Shown: positions 1-6,397, numbered from the stretch's first letter. The stretch is DNA of 7,166 bases from DATKEH01 sp035546355 (GCA_035546355.1 DATKEH010000189.1:1-7166); one strand, 5' to 3'. Notes: generated by a model from the letters alone, not told the origin. A program made the numbers and translations.

Positions 1-1329
1 CTAGGTGAAGCCGCCGCCGGGGTTGCCCAGGGCGCTTCGCCCTGGCTGAAAGCGGCCGCCGACGAAGGTCCCTGTCACCAGCTCTTCGTCGCCGCCGCTG
101 ATCAGGGCCTCCGGCAGCTCGTCGCGGTCGCAGCCGGCGAGGGGGGGTGCCTTCAGGTCGATCGCCACCAGATCCGCCCAGTAGCCGACGTCGATCTGGC
201 CACAGAGCACGCCCAGCGCCCGCCCGCCGCCGAGCGTGGCCGCGCGCAGCAGCACGGTGGCGACCGATCCCCCCTCTTCGCGCAGCGCGCCGCGGCTCCC
301 GCTCTTGAGCCGCTGCCCGTACTCGAGCCACCGCATCTCCTCGAGCATGGAGATGCGAGCGTTGGAATCGGTGCCCAGACAGAGCCGGTCGAGGATCTGC
401 GGCGCGGCGGCGAGCGACGGGATCCCGTCGCCGAGGTTCGCCTCGGTGAGCGGGCAGATGCAGGCGCGGCCGCCCATCTCCGCCAGCTGCACCAGATGCG
501 CCGCGCGGGTGTGGGTGCAGTGCACGGCGGTGAACCCCTCGAGACCTCCGGCCTGCTGCAGCAGGAGCTCCATCGGCCGCTTGCCATAGGCGGCGCGGCA
601 CTCCTCGATCTCCTGTCGCTGCTCTTCGACGTGCATGTGGAAGGGCAGCGCCTGCCGCCGGGCCTCCGCGTAGAGCCCCCGCAGCTCGGGCAGCGGCACG
701 GCGCGGATGCTGTGGGCCACCACGCCGAGGCTCTGCGTGCGGGTGTCGAGCAGCCCCGCGAGGTGCTCCATCTGCTTCCAGTACTCGGGGAGCGTGGGCG
801 TCTCGAAGCGCAGCTGGGCGTCCTGGAGGGCGCCGCCGATGCTGCCGGTGCGGTAGTACGCCTGCAGCAGCACGATGCGGATGCCGATCTCCCTCGCCGC
901 CGAGAGCACGGCTTCGTCGCCCAGGTAATCCCCGGCGCCGGGGTGATGGAGGTAGTGGAACTCGCCGACGCAGGTGATGCCGGCGCGCCGCATCTCCAGG
1001 AATGCCTGCCGACTGACGTCGAACAGCCGGTCCGGGGTCAGGCCCTCGACCAGGCCGTACATCGCCTCACGCCAGCTCCAGAAGGACCCGGCCCCCTGCG
1101 GGAACCGCTCGCCGCGGCCGCGCAGGCCGCGCTGGAAGGCGTGGGAATGGGCGTTGACGAAGCCCGGGAGGAGCGCGACGTCGGGCAGGCGTCGCACCCG
1201 GGCGTCGGCGCCGTTGGCCTCGGCCAGCGCCCGCACCTGGGCGATGCGTCCGCCGTCGTCGACCCACACCCCCAGGCCGGGGATGAAGGTGGCGCCGGAC
1301 CAGACGAGATCGGGGGCGAGGATCTCCAC
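1..1329 (-). CDS. hutF: Formimidoylglutamate deiminase (HutF), amidohydrolase family
   Basis: This cytosolic zinc enzyme of histidine degradation converts N-formimino-L-glutamate and water to N-formyl-L-glutamate and ammonia. The protein is 442 residues, close to the usual length of about 450. The amidohydrolase HxH metal pair is in NAHSHAFQR (H61, H63), followed by the HutF-like EFHYLHH (124-130), HSIRAVP (206-212), HMHVEEQ (231-237; H233, E236), H270 in AVHCTHT and D321 in LGTDSN. These match the metal, substrate and catalytic positions I recall for the Pseudomonas HutF structure, shifted by one residue in the C-terminal half. The start is the GTG at 1329. It is preceded by GGAGGG five bases upstream, and residue 2 onward (EILAPDLVWSG) begins the typical N-terminal beta domain. 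The open frame continues 61 codons further upstream, but that part is a shadow of the preceding gene. One base separates it from the upstream M20 gene stop, so the two are cotranscribed and probably translationally coupled. The stop (TAG) is at positions 3-1, so the gene is complete. Confidence 0.93.
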   Translation of the reverse strand: MEILAPDLVWSGATFIPGLGVWVDDGGRIAQVRALAEANGADARVRRLPDVALLPGFVNAHSHAFQRGLRGRGERFPQGAGSFWSWREAMYGLVEGLTPDRLFDVSRQAFLEMRRAGITCVGEFHYLHHPGAGDYLGDEAVLSAAREIGIRIVLLQAYYRTGSIGGALQDAQLRFETPTLPEYWKQMEHLAGLLDTRTQSLGVVAHSIRAVPLPELRGLYAEARRQALPFHMHVEEQRQEIEECRAAYGKRPMELLLQQAGGLEGFTAVHCTHTRAAHLVQLAEMGGRACICPLTEANLGDGIPSLAAAPQILDRLCLGTDSNARISMLEEMRWLEYGQRLKSGSRGALREEGGSVATVLLRAATLGGGRALGVLCGQIDVGYWADLVAIDLKAPPLAGCDRDELPEALISGGDEELVTGTFVGGRFQPGRSALGNPGGGFT

Positions 1330-1330
1330 C

Positions 1331-2512
1331 TCAGCCCTCCACCCGCAGGGGGTGCGTCTCGCTCTGGCACCACTCCGCGACCAGCCGCCCGAGCACCGTC
1401 GCCGCCGCCTCGAGGTGGGCCAGGGGGACGTGCTCGTCGGGCCGGTGGGCCACCCGGATCGACCCAGGGCCGAAGAGCACGCACTCCATGTCCATGCGCT
1501 GCAGCCATCCACCGTCGCTGGCGAAGGGGACCGAGCCGGCCTGCCGGCAGCCCGCCAGCCGGCAGAGCTCGGTGACGAGGCGGCCGTCCGCCGGTGCCTC
1601 CATCGGTGGGCTCAGCGACAGCAGCTCCCAGGTGTGCGCGTGGCCGGCGAGGGCTCGCCCTGCGGTCTCCTCGACCCTCGCCGCCAGCGCCTCGGGGTTC
1701 ATTCCCGGCAGCAGCCGGACGCCGACGTCGACCACGCATCGGTCGGGCACGATGTTGATCGCCGTGCCGCCGCGCACCCGCGCCACGTTGAGCGAGGCGT
1801 GAGGCACCTCGGGGAACGCCTGGGAGCTGGGGAAGCGCTCCTGCTCGAGCTCGCGGCGCAGCGAGGACAGAGCGGTGAGGAGCGGCCCCGCGGGCTCGAT
1901 GGCGTTGCGACCCAGGTGCGGGTAGGCGCTGTGGGCGCTCTCGCCGAGGATCGTCACCCGCGCCTTGAGGTGCCCCTTGTGCAGCCGAACCACCTGCAGC
2001 TCGGTCGGCTCGCCGATGAGGGCGTGGCGAGGAAGGGGCCGCTCGGCCGGCCAGGCGTCGTGGAAGTGGCGGGCGCCGAGGGTGCCCAGCTCCTCGTCGT
2101 AGGTGAGCAACAGGACCAGCGGACGCCGCAGGGTCGCCGGGTCGAGCCGGGATGCGAGCTCGACGGCGACCGCCAGGAACCCCTTCATGTCGGCGGCCCC
2201 ACGGCCGAAGACGGCGCCGTCTCGCTCCGCCGCGGTGAAGGGGTCGGAGCGCCACCCGGGCTCCTCGGCGGGGACCACGTCGGTGTGCCCCGACAGCACC
2301 AGGCCGGCGCGCTCGACGGGGTCGCACTCGGGCCCCAGCTCGACCACCAGGTTCGCCTTCGGCTCGGCGGCCGCCTCCTGGCGGTGGATCCGCACGCCCG
2401 GCCGCGCCAGGTAGTCGCACAGGAAGTCGACCAGCGGCAGATTGCTCTTGCTGCTCGTGGTGTCGCAGGCGATCAGGCGTCCCAGCAGCTCGGTGACGGC
2501 GAGGCGAGTCAT
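1331..2512 (-). CDS. argE: M20-family N-acyl-amino-acid deacylase, acetylornithine deacetylase (ArgE)-like
   Basis: This predicted cytosolic dinuclear-zinc amidohydrolase has 393 residues (E. coli ArgE has 383). All M20 catalytic residues are visible: H76 and D78 in SGHTDVVP, D108 in GRGAADMKG, the base/ligand pair E140-E141 in TYDEELGT, E168 in GEPT, and H361 in DEHVP. The dimerisation-domain signature GESAHSAYPHLGRNAI starts at 190. The best family match by eye is ArgE (N-acetylornithine to ornithine plus acetate), with DapE and other M20 deacylases as alternatives. ATG at 2512 is the natural start because the family N-terminus (LLGRLIACDTTSS) follows directly. No good Shine-Dalgarno precedes it, but a TACAAT box ends 12 bases upstream, giving a leader of only a few bases. 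It is the first gene of an operon with hutF. ArgE enzymes are known to accept several N-acyl amino acids, so here it may deformylate N-formylglutamate made by HutF. Family assignment is firm; substrate is uncertain. Confidence 0.85.
   Translation of the reverse strand: MTRLAVTELLGRLIACDTTSSKSNLPLVDFLCDYLARPGVRIHRQEAAAEPKANLVVELGPECDPVERAGLVLSGHTDVVPAEEPGWRSDPFTAAERDGAVFGRGAADMKGFLAVAVELASRLDPATLRRPLVLLLTYDEELGTLGARHFHDAWPAERPLPRHALIGEPTELQVVRLHKGHLKARVTILGESAHSAYPHLGRNAIEPAGPLLTALSSLRRELEQERFPSSQAFPEVPHASLNVARVRGGTAINIVPDRCVVDVGVRLLPGMNPEALAARVEETAGRALAGHAHTWELLSLSPPMEAPADGRLVTELCRLAGCRQAGSVPFASDGGWLQRMDMECVLFGPGSIRVAHRPDEHVPLAHLEAAATVLGRLVAEWCQSETHPLRVEG
1335..1340 (-). promoter_or_regulatory. 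Ribosome binding site of hutF
   Basis: GGAGGG on the minus strand lies five bases before the GTG start of hutF, inside the last codons (Val-Glu-Gly) of the upstream M20 gene. It decides the GTG start over the longer open frame. It also implies that hutF is translated by ribosomes finishing, or loading next to, the upstream gene. Confidence 0.75.
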
Positions 2513-2524
2513 CGTTGCCGGCGC

Positions 2525-2530
2525 ATTGTA
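2525..2530 (-). promoter_or_regulatory. Putative -10 box (TACAAT) for the M20 gene-hutF operon
   Basis: TACAAT on the minus strand ends 12 bases before the ATG at 2512. A start of transcription about seven bases downstream would leave a leader of roughly six bases with no ribosome binding site. I see no convincing TTGACA-like -35 at 16-19 bases. Support comes from the same hexamer recurring in front of other genes in the window. Confidence 0.55.
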
Positions 2531-2542
2531 CCGGGGTCGGCA

Positions 2543-2565
2543 GGCGGCGGGCACGCTCCGCCGCC
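2543..2565. promoter_or_regulatory. GC-rich inverted repeat in the divergent spacer
   Basis: GGCGGCGG (2543-2550) and CCGCCGCC (2558-2565) form a perfect 8-bp dyad around a 7-base loop. It sits between the two outward-facing TACAAT boxes, where the -35 regions of both promoters would be. It could be an operator controlling both units, or simply a by-product of GC-rich sequence; simple GGC repeats make chance dyads common. Confidence 0.3.
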
Positions 2566-2569
2566 CGGA

Positions 2570-2575
2570 TACAAT
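2570..2575 (+). promoter_or_regulatory. Putative -10 box (TACAAT) giving a leaderless hydro-lyase mRNA
   Basis: TACAAT ends exactly six bases before the GTG start at 2582, so the expected transcription start (about seven bases past the box) falls on the start codon itself. There is no room for a ribosome binding site. No clear -35 is seen. The layout matches the extended -10/leaderless arrangement known from Deinococcus and actinobacteria. Confidence 0.55.
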
Positions 2576-2581
2576 GATTGA

Positions 2582-4588
2582 GTGAACGACCTCGAGCCCG
2601 ATCCCGTCGTCCGCCTCACCCCCGGCAAGCGCGTCCTGTTCCTGACCAAGGATCCCGAGCCGATCCGCCGCCAGCTCGCCGGCGAGCTCGACCTGAAGGT
2701 GTGGGAGCTGGACGCCCCCGGGGACCTGCTCGACGATATCAACACCGACGCCATGACTCCGGCCTGGGTGTGCTTCAACCATCGCCCCGAGGACATCGCT
2801 CGCGACGCCTACGCCGGCCTGATCGTCGACGGCGAGCGGCTGTTCCCGCGCGACGCCCTGCGCGACGGCAACTTCGAGGTGATCGTCTCGGGGGTGCGCA
2901 AGGGGGTGGGCAGCTCGCGCGAGACGGCGGTGCAGGCCGAGAAGTGGAGCGGCATCCGCATCGCTGTCGCCGCCTCGTTCGCACCGATCCACGCCGGCAA
3001 CAACATCAACCAGGGCGTGCTGATGGCCGGGTACGACGTGCTCGCGCGACTGCAGCGCGGCGAGGGCGTGCCGCTGGCCGAGCTCTACCGCGACTACGAC
3101 CCGATCACCCAGCTGATCGTCCAGCGCGGCGGCCTGTTCCCGTTCGCCAAGGCGCTGGCGCGGGGCGAGGTCGCCATCCCCACCCCCGACACCGGGCCGC
3201 GGCCGATGACGATGGCGGAGAAGATCCTCGCCCGCCACGCGCTGGGGGAGGGGGTGGAGTACCTGAAGCCGGGCGACGCGGTGCTGGCCAGCGTCGACGG
3301 CGGCTACACCCACGAGTTCACCACCGCCCAGGTGCACTACTTCCTCGAGCAGGAGTACGGCCCCGGCTACCGCATCCAGAACCCCGAGCGCTTCGCGGTC
3401 TTCGAAGACCACCTCGTCTACGCCGACGAGGTGCAGAAGATGCGCCCCTTCATCGACAAGATCGAGACGCTGCGGGAGCTGCAGCGCGAGCTGCAGAGCC
3501 ACACCGGGGTGCGCAACTTCGCCGCCGAGGAGGGGCGCTCGCCGGGCATCTGCCACGAGGTGGCGCGCGAGCAGATGATCGCGCCGGGGGAGCTGATCCA
3601 GGCCACCGACAGCCACACCTGCATGGGCGGGGTCAACAACGCGCTCGCCTGGGGCGTCGGCGCCACCGAGTACGCCAACCTCGCCTACAACGGCTTCACC
3701 CAGGTGGAGGTGCCCGAGTCGATCCGCTTCGAGCTGGTGGGCGAGCTGCCGGATGGCGTCACCGCCAAGGACGTGATGCTCCACATCCTGCTCGAGCACG
3801 CCAAGCCGCAGCAGACGCTGAACCGGGTGATGGAGTTCACCGGCCCGGGACTCGCCAGCCTGTCGCCCGACGAGCGCGCGACGCTGACCAACATGGCCAC
3901 CGAGTGCTCGGCCCGCACCGGCATCTGCGCCGCCGACGACGTGGTGCTCGAGTGGATCGCGGCGCGGCGGCCGGGAGTCGACGTCGAGACCCTGCGGCGG
4001 CGCGCGGTCGAGCCCGATGCCGACGCCGAGTACGCTGGCGGCATCCACGTCATCGACCTGGCGCGGATGCGGCCGATGGTGGCCCACCCCGGCGACCCCG
4101 ATCGCGGCATCCCGTCCGACCCGACCAACGGCGCCTTCGTCGACGAGATCGGCGAGGTGGTGATCGACATCGCCTACGCCGGCAGCTGCACGGCCGGCAA
4201 GATCGACGACTTCGTCTTCTACCACCGGGTCTGCAAGGAGGCGGTCGACGCCGGTCTGCGCGTGCACCCGGGGGTGCAGTTCCTCATCCAGTTCGGCTCG
4301 CAGGAGGTGGAGGAGTACGCGCACGATCACGGCTTCGTCGACACCTTCCAGCGCGCCGGAGTGCGCCTCATCCACCCCGGCTGCGGCGCCTGCATCGGCT
4401 GCGGGCCCGGGGTGTCGGAGACCCCCGATCAGGTGACGGTGTCGGCGATCAACCGCAACTACAAGGGGCGCTCGGGCCCGGGCAAGCTGTACCTCGCCTC
4501 GCCGCTGACCGTCGCCGCCTCGGCCTTCACCGGCAGGATCACCGCCTACCGGCCGGGGATGTTCGCGCGCCAGCTGGTACCCGCGTAG
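2582..4588 (+). CDS. Aconitase/isopropylmalate-dehydratase-family hydro-lyase, swivel domain fused N-terminally
   Basis: This predicted cytosolic [4Fe-4S] hydro-lyase (reversible hydration/isomerisation of a small hydroxy acid) has 668 residues. Residues 1 to about 205 are a LeuD-like swivel domain, with DDINTD (51-56), GVGSSRE (108-114) and ASFAPIHAGNNINQG (131-145). A LeuC-like catalytic domain follows from about 209, starting MTMAEKILARHA, with HEVAREQ (325-331), DSHT (343-346), the Fe-S cysteines C536 (AGSCTAGK), C601 and C604 (GCGACIGCG), NRNYKGRSG (624-632) and SPLTVAASAFTG (640-651). All core family motifs are present, so it should be active. The length almost equals E. coli LeuC plus LeuD (466+201), but the order is reversed, as in the AcnB swivel-before-core order, without AcnB's extra HEAT-like domain. 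C607 is an additional cysteine next to the cluster. The YLRT/YLRM-type specificity segment reads WVCFNH, so isopropylmalate and homoaconitate cannot be assumed. The GTG start is supported by the -10 spacing and by the domain beginning within 15 residues. No pathway neighbours identify the substrate. Confidence 0.85.
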   Translation: MNDLEPDPVVRLTPGKRVLFLTKDPEPIRRQLAGELDLKVWELDAPGDLLDDINTDAMTPAWVCFNHRPEDIARDAYAGLIVDGERLFPRDALRDGNFEVIVSGVRKGVGSSRETAVQAEKWSGIRIAVAASFAPIHAGNNINQGVLMAGYDVLARLQRGEGVPLAELYRDYDPITQLIVQRGGLFPFAKALARGEVAIPTPDTGPRPMTMAEKILARHALGEGVEYLKPGDAVLASVDGGYTHEFTTAQVHYFLEQEYGPGYRIQNPERFAVFEDHLVYADEVQKMRPFIDKIETLRELQRELQSHTGVRNFAAEEGRSPGICHEVAREQMIAPGELIQATDSHTCMGGVNNALAWGVGATEYANLAYNGFTQVEVPESIRFELVGELPDGVTAKDVMLHILLEHAKPQQTLNRVMEFTGPGLASLSPDERATLTNMATECSARTGICAADDVVLEWIAARRPGVDVETLRRRAVEPDADAEYAGGIHVIDLARMRPMVAHPGDPDRGIPSDPTNGAFVDEIGEVVIDIAYAGSCTAGKIDDFVFYHRVCKEAVDAGLRVHPGVQFLIQFGSQEVEEYAHDHGFVDTFQRAGVRLIHPGCGACIGCGPGVSETPDQVTVSAINRNYKGRSGPGKLYLASPLTVAASAFTGRITAYRPGMFARQLVPA

Positions 4589-4610
4589 CGGGCGGCGCAG
4601 GCTCCCCACT

Positions 4611-5226
4611 CTACCCCAGCACCTCGCGCTCGAGCTCCTGGCGGCGATCCTCGTCGATGCGCAGGGCGAGCGCCAGGGTCTCCAGCCACTCCCGCTCCTG
4701 ATAGCTCACCTGCTGGTCGGCCGCGATCACCAGGGCGGCGAAGCGATACAGCAGCTCGCGGCCCTCGGCGTCGTGCACCGACGCCGCCAGCTCCTCGACT
4801 CCCGGCGGCAGCACCAGGTCCTGATGCACCTGCCGCACCTGCTCCTCGCCGAGCTCGCCGCTCGCCAGGTGGCCGAGGATCGCCTGCTGCTCGCGGGGGT
4901 CGAGGTGGCCGTCGGCCAGCGCCGCGGCGACCATCGCCCGCACCACCGGGAGCAGCAGGCCGGCGGGCAGTGACGGCTCGCTCTCGGCCAGATCGCCGGC
5001 GGATGCCGAGGGTCCGGGAGCGCCGGGCAGGGGAGGCGCTCCCGCCGCTGCGGTCTCGGGGAGCGGTGGCAGTGGCGGGGGCGGTGGGGGAGGCTGCCTT
5101 GCCGCCGCCGCCGGCCAGCAGCAGCTTGCTGCCGCCGGCGCGGCGCACCAGCTGCCGCACCATCCTCGGGTTGGCGCCGGTGGACTTGCCGATCAGGTCG
5201 GCGGCGAGGCGGTCGAGCAGACCCAT
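4611..5226 (-). CDS. DUF533/TerB-like protein, apparently frameshifted
   Basis: The function is unknown. The family includes the E. coli inner-membrane protein YebE and resembles tellurite-resistance TerB, and the domain is a helical bundle. The conserved domain is in the frame ending at 4611: about 140 residues of open frame, with VVRAMVAAALADGHLDPREQ near its start and LLYRFAALVIAADQQVS later. The start signal is in another frame: ATG at 5226 with GGGAGG seven bases upstream, encoding MGLLDRLAADLIGKSTGANP and then SKLLLAGGGGKAAS, a Gly-rich N-terminus typical of DUF533 proteins. The frames join if one base is skipped near a run of five Gs at 5086-5090. That gives a 204-residue protein with a proline-rich linker (about PPPPPPLPPLPE). 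If translated only in the domain frame, the best unaided start would be a GTG at 4946 or nearby, which has no clear ribosome binding site and truncates the family N-terminus. It converges on the hydro-lyase gene with 22 bases between the stops. Family call good; intactness unresolved. Confidence 0.7.
5086..5090 (-). other. Homopolymer run at the apparent +1 frameshift
   Basis: The plus strand has five Gs (CCCCC in the mRNA of the DUF533-like gene). Removing one base here joins the ribosome-binding-site-led N-terminal frame to the conserved-domain frame, producing an uninterrupted Ala-Ser-Pro-rich linker. The exact slip site cannot be placed: any single-base loss between about 5075 and 5105 would restore the frame. 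Confidence 0.5.
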
Positions 5227-5233
5227 GGCGGTA

Positions 5234-5239
5234 CCTCCC
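5234..5239 (-). promoter_or_regulatory. Ribosome binding site of the DUF533-like gene
   Basis: GGGAGG on the minus strand lies seven bases before the ATG at 5226. It is one of the best Shine-Dalgarno matches in the window and is the main reason to place the gene start here, although the conserved domain lies in another frame. Confidence 0.7.
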
Positions 5240-5246
5240 TGCGGCC

Positions 5247-5252
5247 ATTGTA
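5247..5252 (-). promoter_or_regulatory. Putative -10 box (TACAAT) for the DUF533-like gene
   Basis: TACAAT on the minus strand lies 20 bases upstream of the ATG at 5226. The expected transcription start near 5240 would give a leader of about 14 bases that just includes the GGGAGG ribosome binding site. No clear -35 is seen. Confidence 0.55.
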
Positions 5253-5293
5253 GTGGGCGTGGCGGGGGCTCCAGGGAGGGGATTCGGAGCCCT

Positions 5294-5313
5294 CGTCGCG
5301 TCTCTTCGCGACG
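5294..5313. promoter_or_regulatory. Perfect 7-bp inverted repeat between the divergent DUF533 and moaA promoters
   Basis: CGTCGCG and CGCGACG flank the six-base loop TCTCTT. The dyad sits in the 139-bp spacer, about 41 bases from each of the two putative -10 boxes. It could be an operator for a dimeric regulator or a hairpin in an upstream transcript. It has no T-run and so is unlikely to be a terminator. Confidence 0.35.
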
Positions 5314-5353
5314 GCTGGGGAAGGCGCCGGAGTCCCGCCGCCGCGCGCCGTGC

Positions 5354-5359
5354 GACAAT
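5354..5359 (+). promoter_or_regulatory. Putative -10 box (GACAAT) giving a leaderless moaA mRNA
   Basis: GACAAT ends six bases before the moaA ATG at 5366, the same spacing as the TACAAT box of the hydro-lyase gene. Transcription would begin at or next to the start codon. No Shine-Dalgarno is present, which agrees with leaderless initiation. Confidence 0.5.
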
Positions 5360-5365
5360 TGGGCC

Positions 5366-6397
5366 ATGGACGCCGCCCGCTGCATGCCGCGCGACCGCCT
5401 CGGGCGCCCGCTCACCGACCTGCGGCTGTCGGTCACCGACCGCTGCAACTTCCGCTGCTCGTTCTGCATGCCCGCGGAGCATGAGCACCACTTCCTCCCC
5501 CGGGCCGAGGTGCTCGATTACGAGGAGATCGCGCGGCTGGTAGGGGTCTTCACCCGCCTCGGCGTGCGCAAGGTGCGCATCACCGGCGGCGAGCCGCTGC
5601 TGCGCCGCGACCTCGAACGGCTGGTGGCCCTGCTCGCGGCGCAGCCCGAGATCGACGATCTGGCGCTGACCACCAACGGCCACCTGCTGGCCCAGAAGGC
5701 GCCGGCGCTGGCCGCGGCGGGCCTGCGGCGAGTGACGGTCAGCCTGCACAGCCTCGACCAGCAGACCTTCGGCAGCCTGACCGGAGGCAAGGGCTCGGTG
5801 GCGCGGGTGCTGGAGGGGATCGACGCCGCCCTTGCCGCCGGGCTGACGCCGGTCAAGGTGAACGCGGTGGTGGTGCGCGGGGTGAACGACCACGAGGTGG
5901 TGCCGCTGGCGCGGCGGTTCAAGAGGCCCGGGGTGGTCCTGCGGTTCATCGAGTACATGGACGTAGGCACCGTCAACGACTGGGACCCCGCGGCGGTGGT
6001 GCCGGCGCGGGAGATCCTCGATCGCCTGAGCGCCGAGCTGCCCGTCGAGGCGGTCGGCCGCCGCCGCGCGGAGGAGCCGGCGAGCCGCTACCGCTACCGC
6101 GACGGCGAGGGTGAGATCGGAGTGATCGCCTCGGTCTCGGATCCCTTCTGCGGCGACTGCTCGCGGGCCAGACTCACCGCCGAGGGGCGCCTCTACACTT
6201 GCCTGTTCGCCGCCCTCGGCCACGACCTCAAGGCCCCGCTCCGCGCCGGCGCCAGCGACGACGAGCTGGAGGCGCGGATCGCCGCCATCTGGGGGCGGCG
6301 GCAGGACCGCTACTCCGAGGAGCGCGCCCGGCTGCTGGCGGCGGGGGAGTCGCCCCGGCCCACCGGGCGGGTGGAGATGTATCGCATCGGAGGTTGA
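5366..6397 (+). CDS. moaA: GTP 3',8-cyclase MoaA (molybdenum cofactor biosynthesis)
   Basis: This radical S-adenosylmethionine enzyme catalyses the first step of molybdopterin synthesis, converting GTP to 3',8-cyclo-7,8-dihydro-GTP, the substrate of MoaC. The protein is 343 residues, normal for the family. The N-terminal cluster motif is C27, C31, C34 (CNFRCSFC) after LTDLRLSVTDR. ITGGEPLLR (72-80) and TTNG (102-105) follow, and the second cluster is C262, C265 and C279 (FCGDC...YTC, spacing CxxC-13-C). The C-terminus ends Gly-Gly, the tail needed for activity in this family. The segment usually read SLDSLD is SLHSLD here (126-131), a minor variant. ATG at 5366 is chosen because of the -10 spacing; an ATG at 5384 (MPRDRLGRPLTDLR) is a possible alternative, also without a ribosome binding site. 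The longer open frame upstream is a shadow of the DUF533-like gene. No other molybdopterin genes lie in the window. Confidence 0.96.
   Translation: MDAARCMPRDRLGRPLTDLRLSVTDRCNFRCSFCMPAEHEHHFLPRAEVLDYEEIARLVGVFTRLGVRKVRITGGEPLLRRDLERLVALLAAQPEIDDLALTTNGHLLAQKAPALAAAGLRRVTVSLHSLDQQTFGSLTGGKGSVARVLEGIDAALAAGLTPVKVNAVVVRGVNDHEVVPLARRFKRPGVVLRFIEYMDVGTVNDWDPAAVVPAREILDRLSAELPVEAVGRRRAEEPASRYRYRDGEGEIGVIASVSDPFCGDCSRARLTAEGRLYTCLFAALGHDLKAPLRAGASDDELEARIAAIWGRRQDRYSEERARLLAAGESPRPTGRVEMYRIGG

Noticed and set aside
1330..1512. N-terminal extension of hutF by 61 residues to an ATG at 1512
   Set aside because: The extension is a Arg/Ser/Trp-rich shadow of the M20 gene; GTG at 1329 has a good ribosome binding site and gives the family length.
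496..2581. Two long plus-strand open frames (about 360 and 535 codons) over hutF and the M20 gene
   Set aside because: Antisense shadows: low-complexity Arg/Gly/Pro/Ala protein without recognisable domains, while both minus-strand genes have complete catalytic motifs.
2574..2585. Three-codon ATG frame ending TGA across the hydro-lyase GTG start
   Set aside because: It begins inside the -10 box, upstream of the expected transcription start, so it would not be in the mRNA; its overlap with the start is most likely chance.
4580..4592. CCCGC-GTA-GCGGG hairpin over the hydro-lyase stop codon as a terminator
   Set aside because: The stem is only 5 bp with a three-base loop and no T-run on either strand, so it is not a convincing intrinsic terminator between the convergent genes.
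2513..4609. Roughly 700 codons open on the minus strand opposite the hydro-lyase gene, in frame with the M20 gene
   Set aside because: The composition (Val, Asp, His, Gly, Leu runs) is what the antisense frame of a GC-rich gene gives. The real gene has full family motifs, the M20 protein has a natural N-terminus at 2512, and the sense promoter lies in the spacer.
4970..5365. Plus-strand extension of moaA upstream of 5366
   Set aside because: It overlaps the DUF533-like gene in antisense, has no family similarity, and MoaA homologues begin close to 5366.
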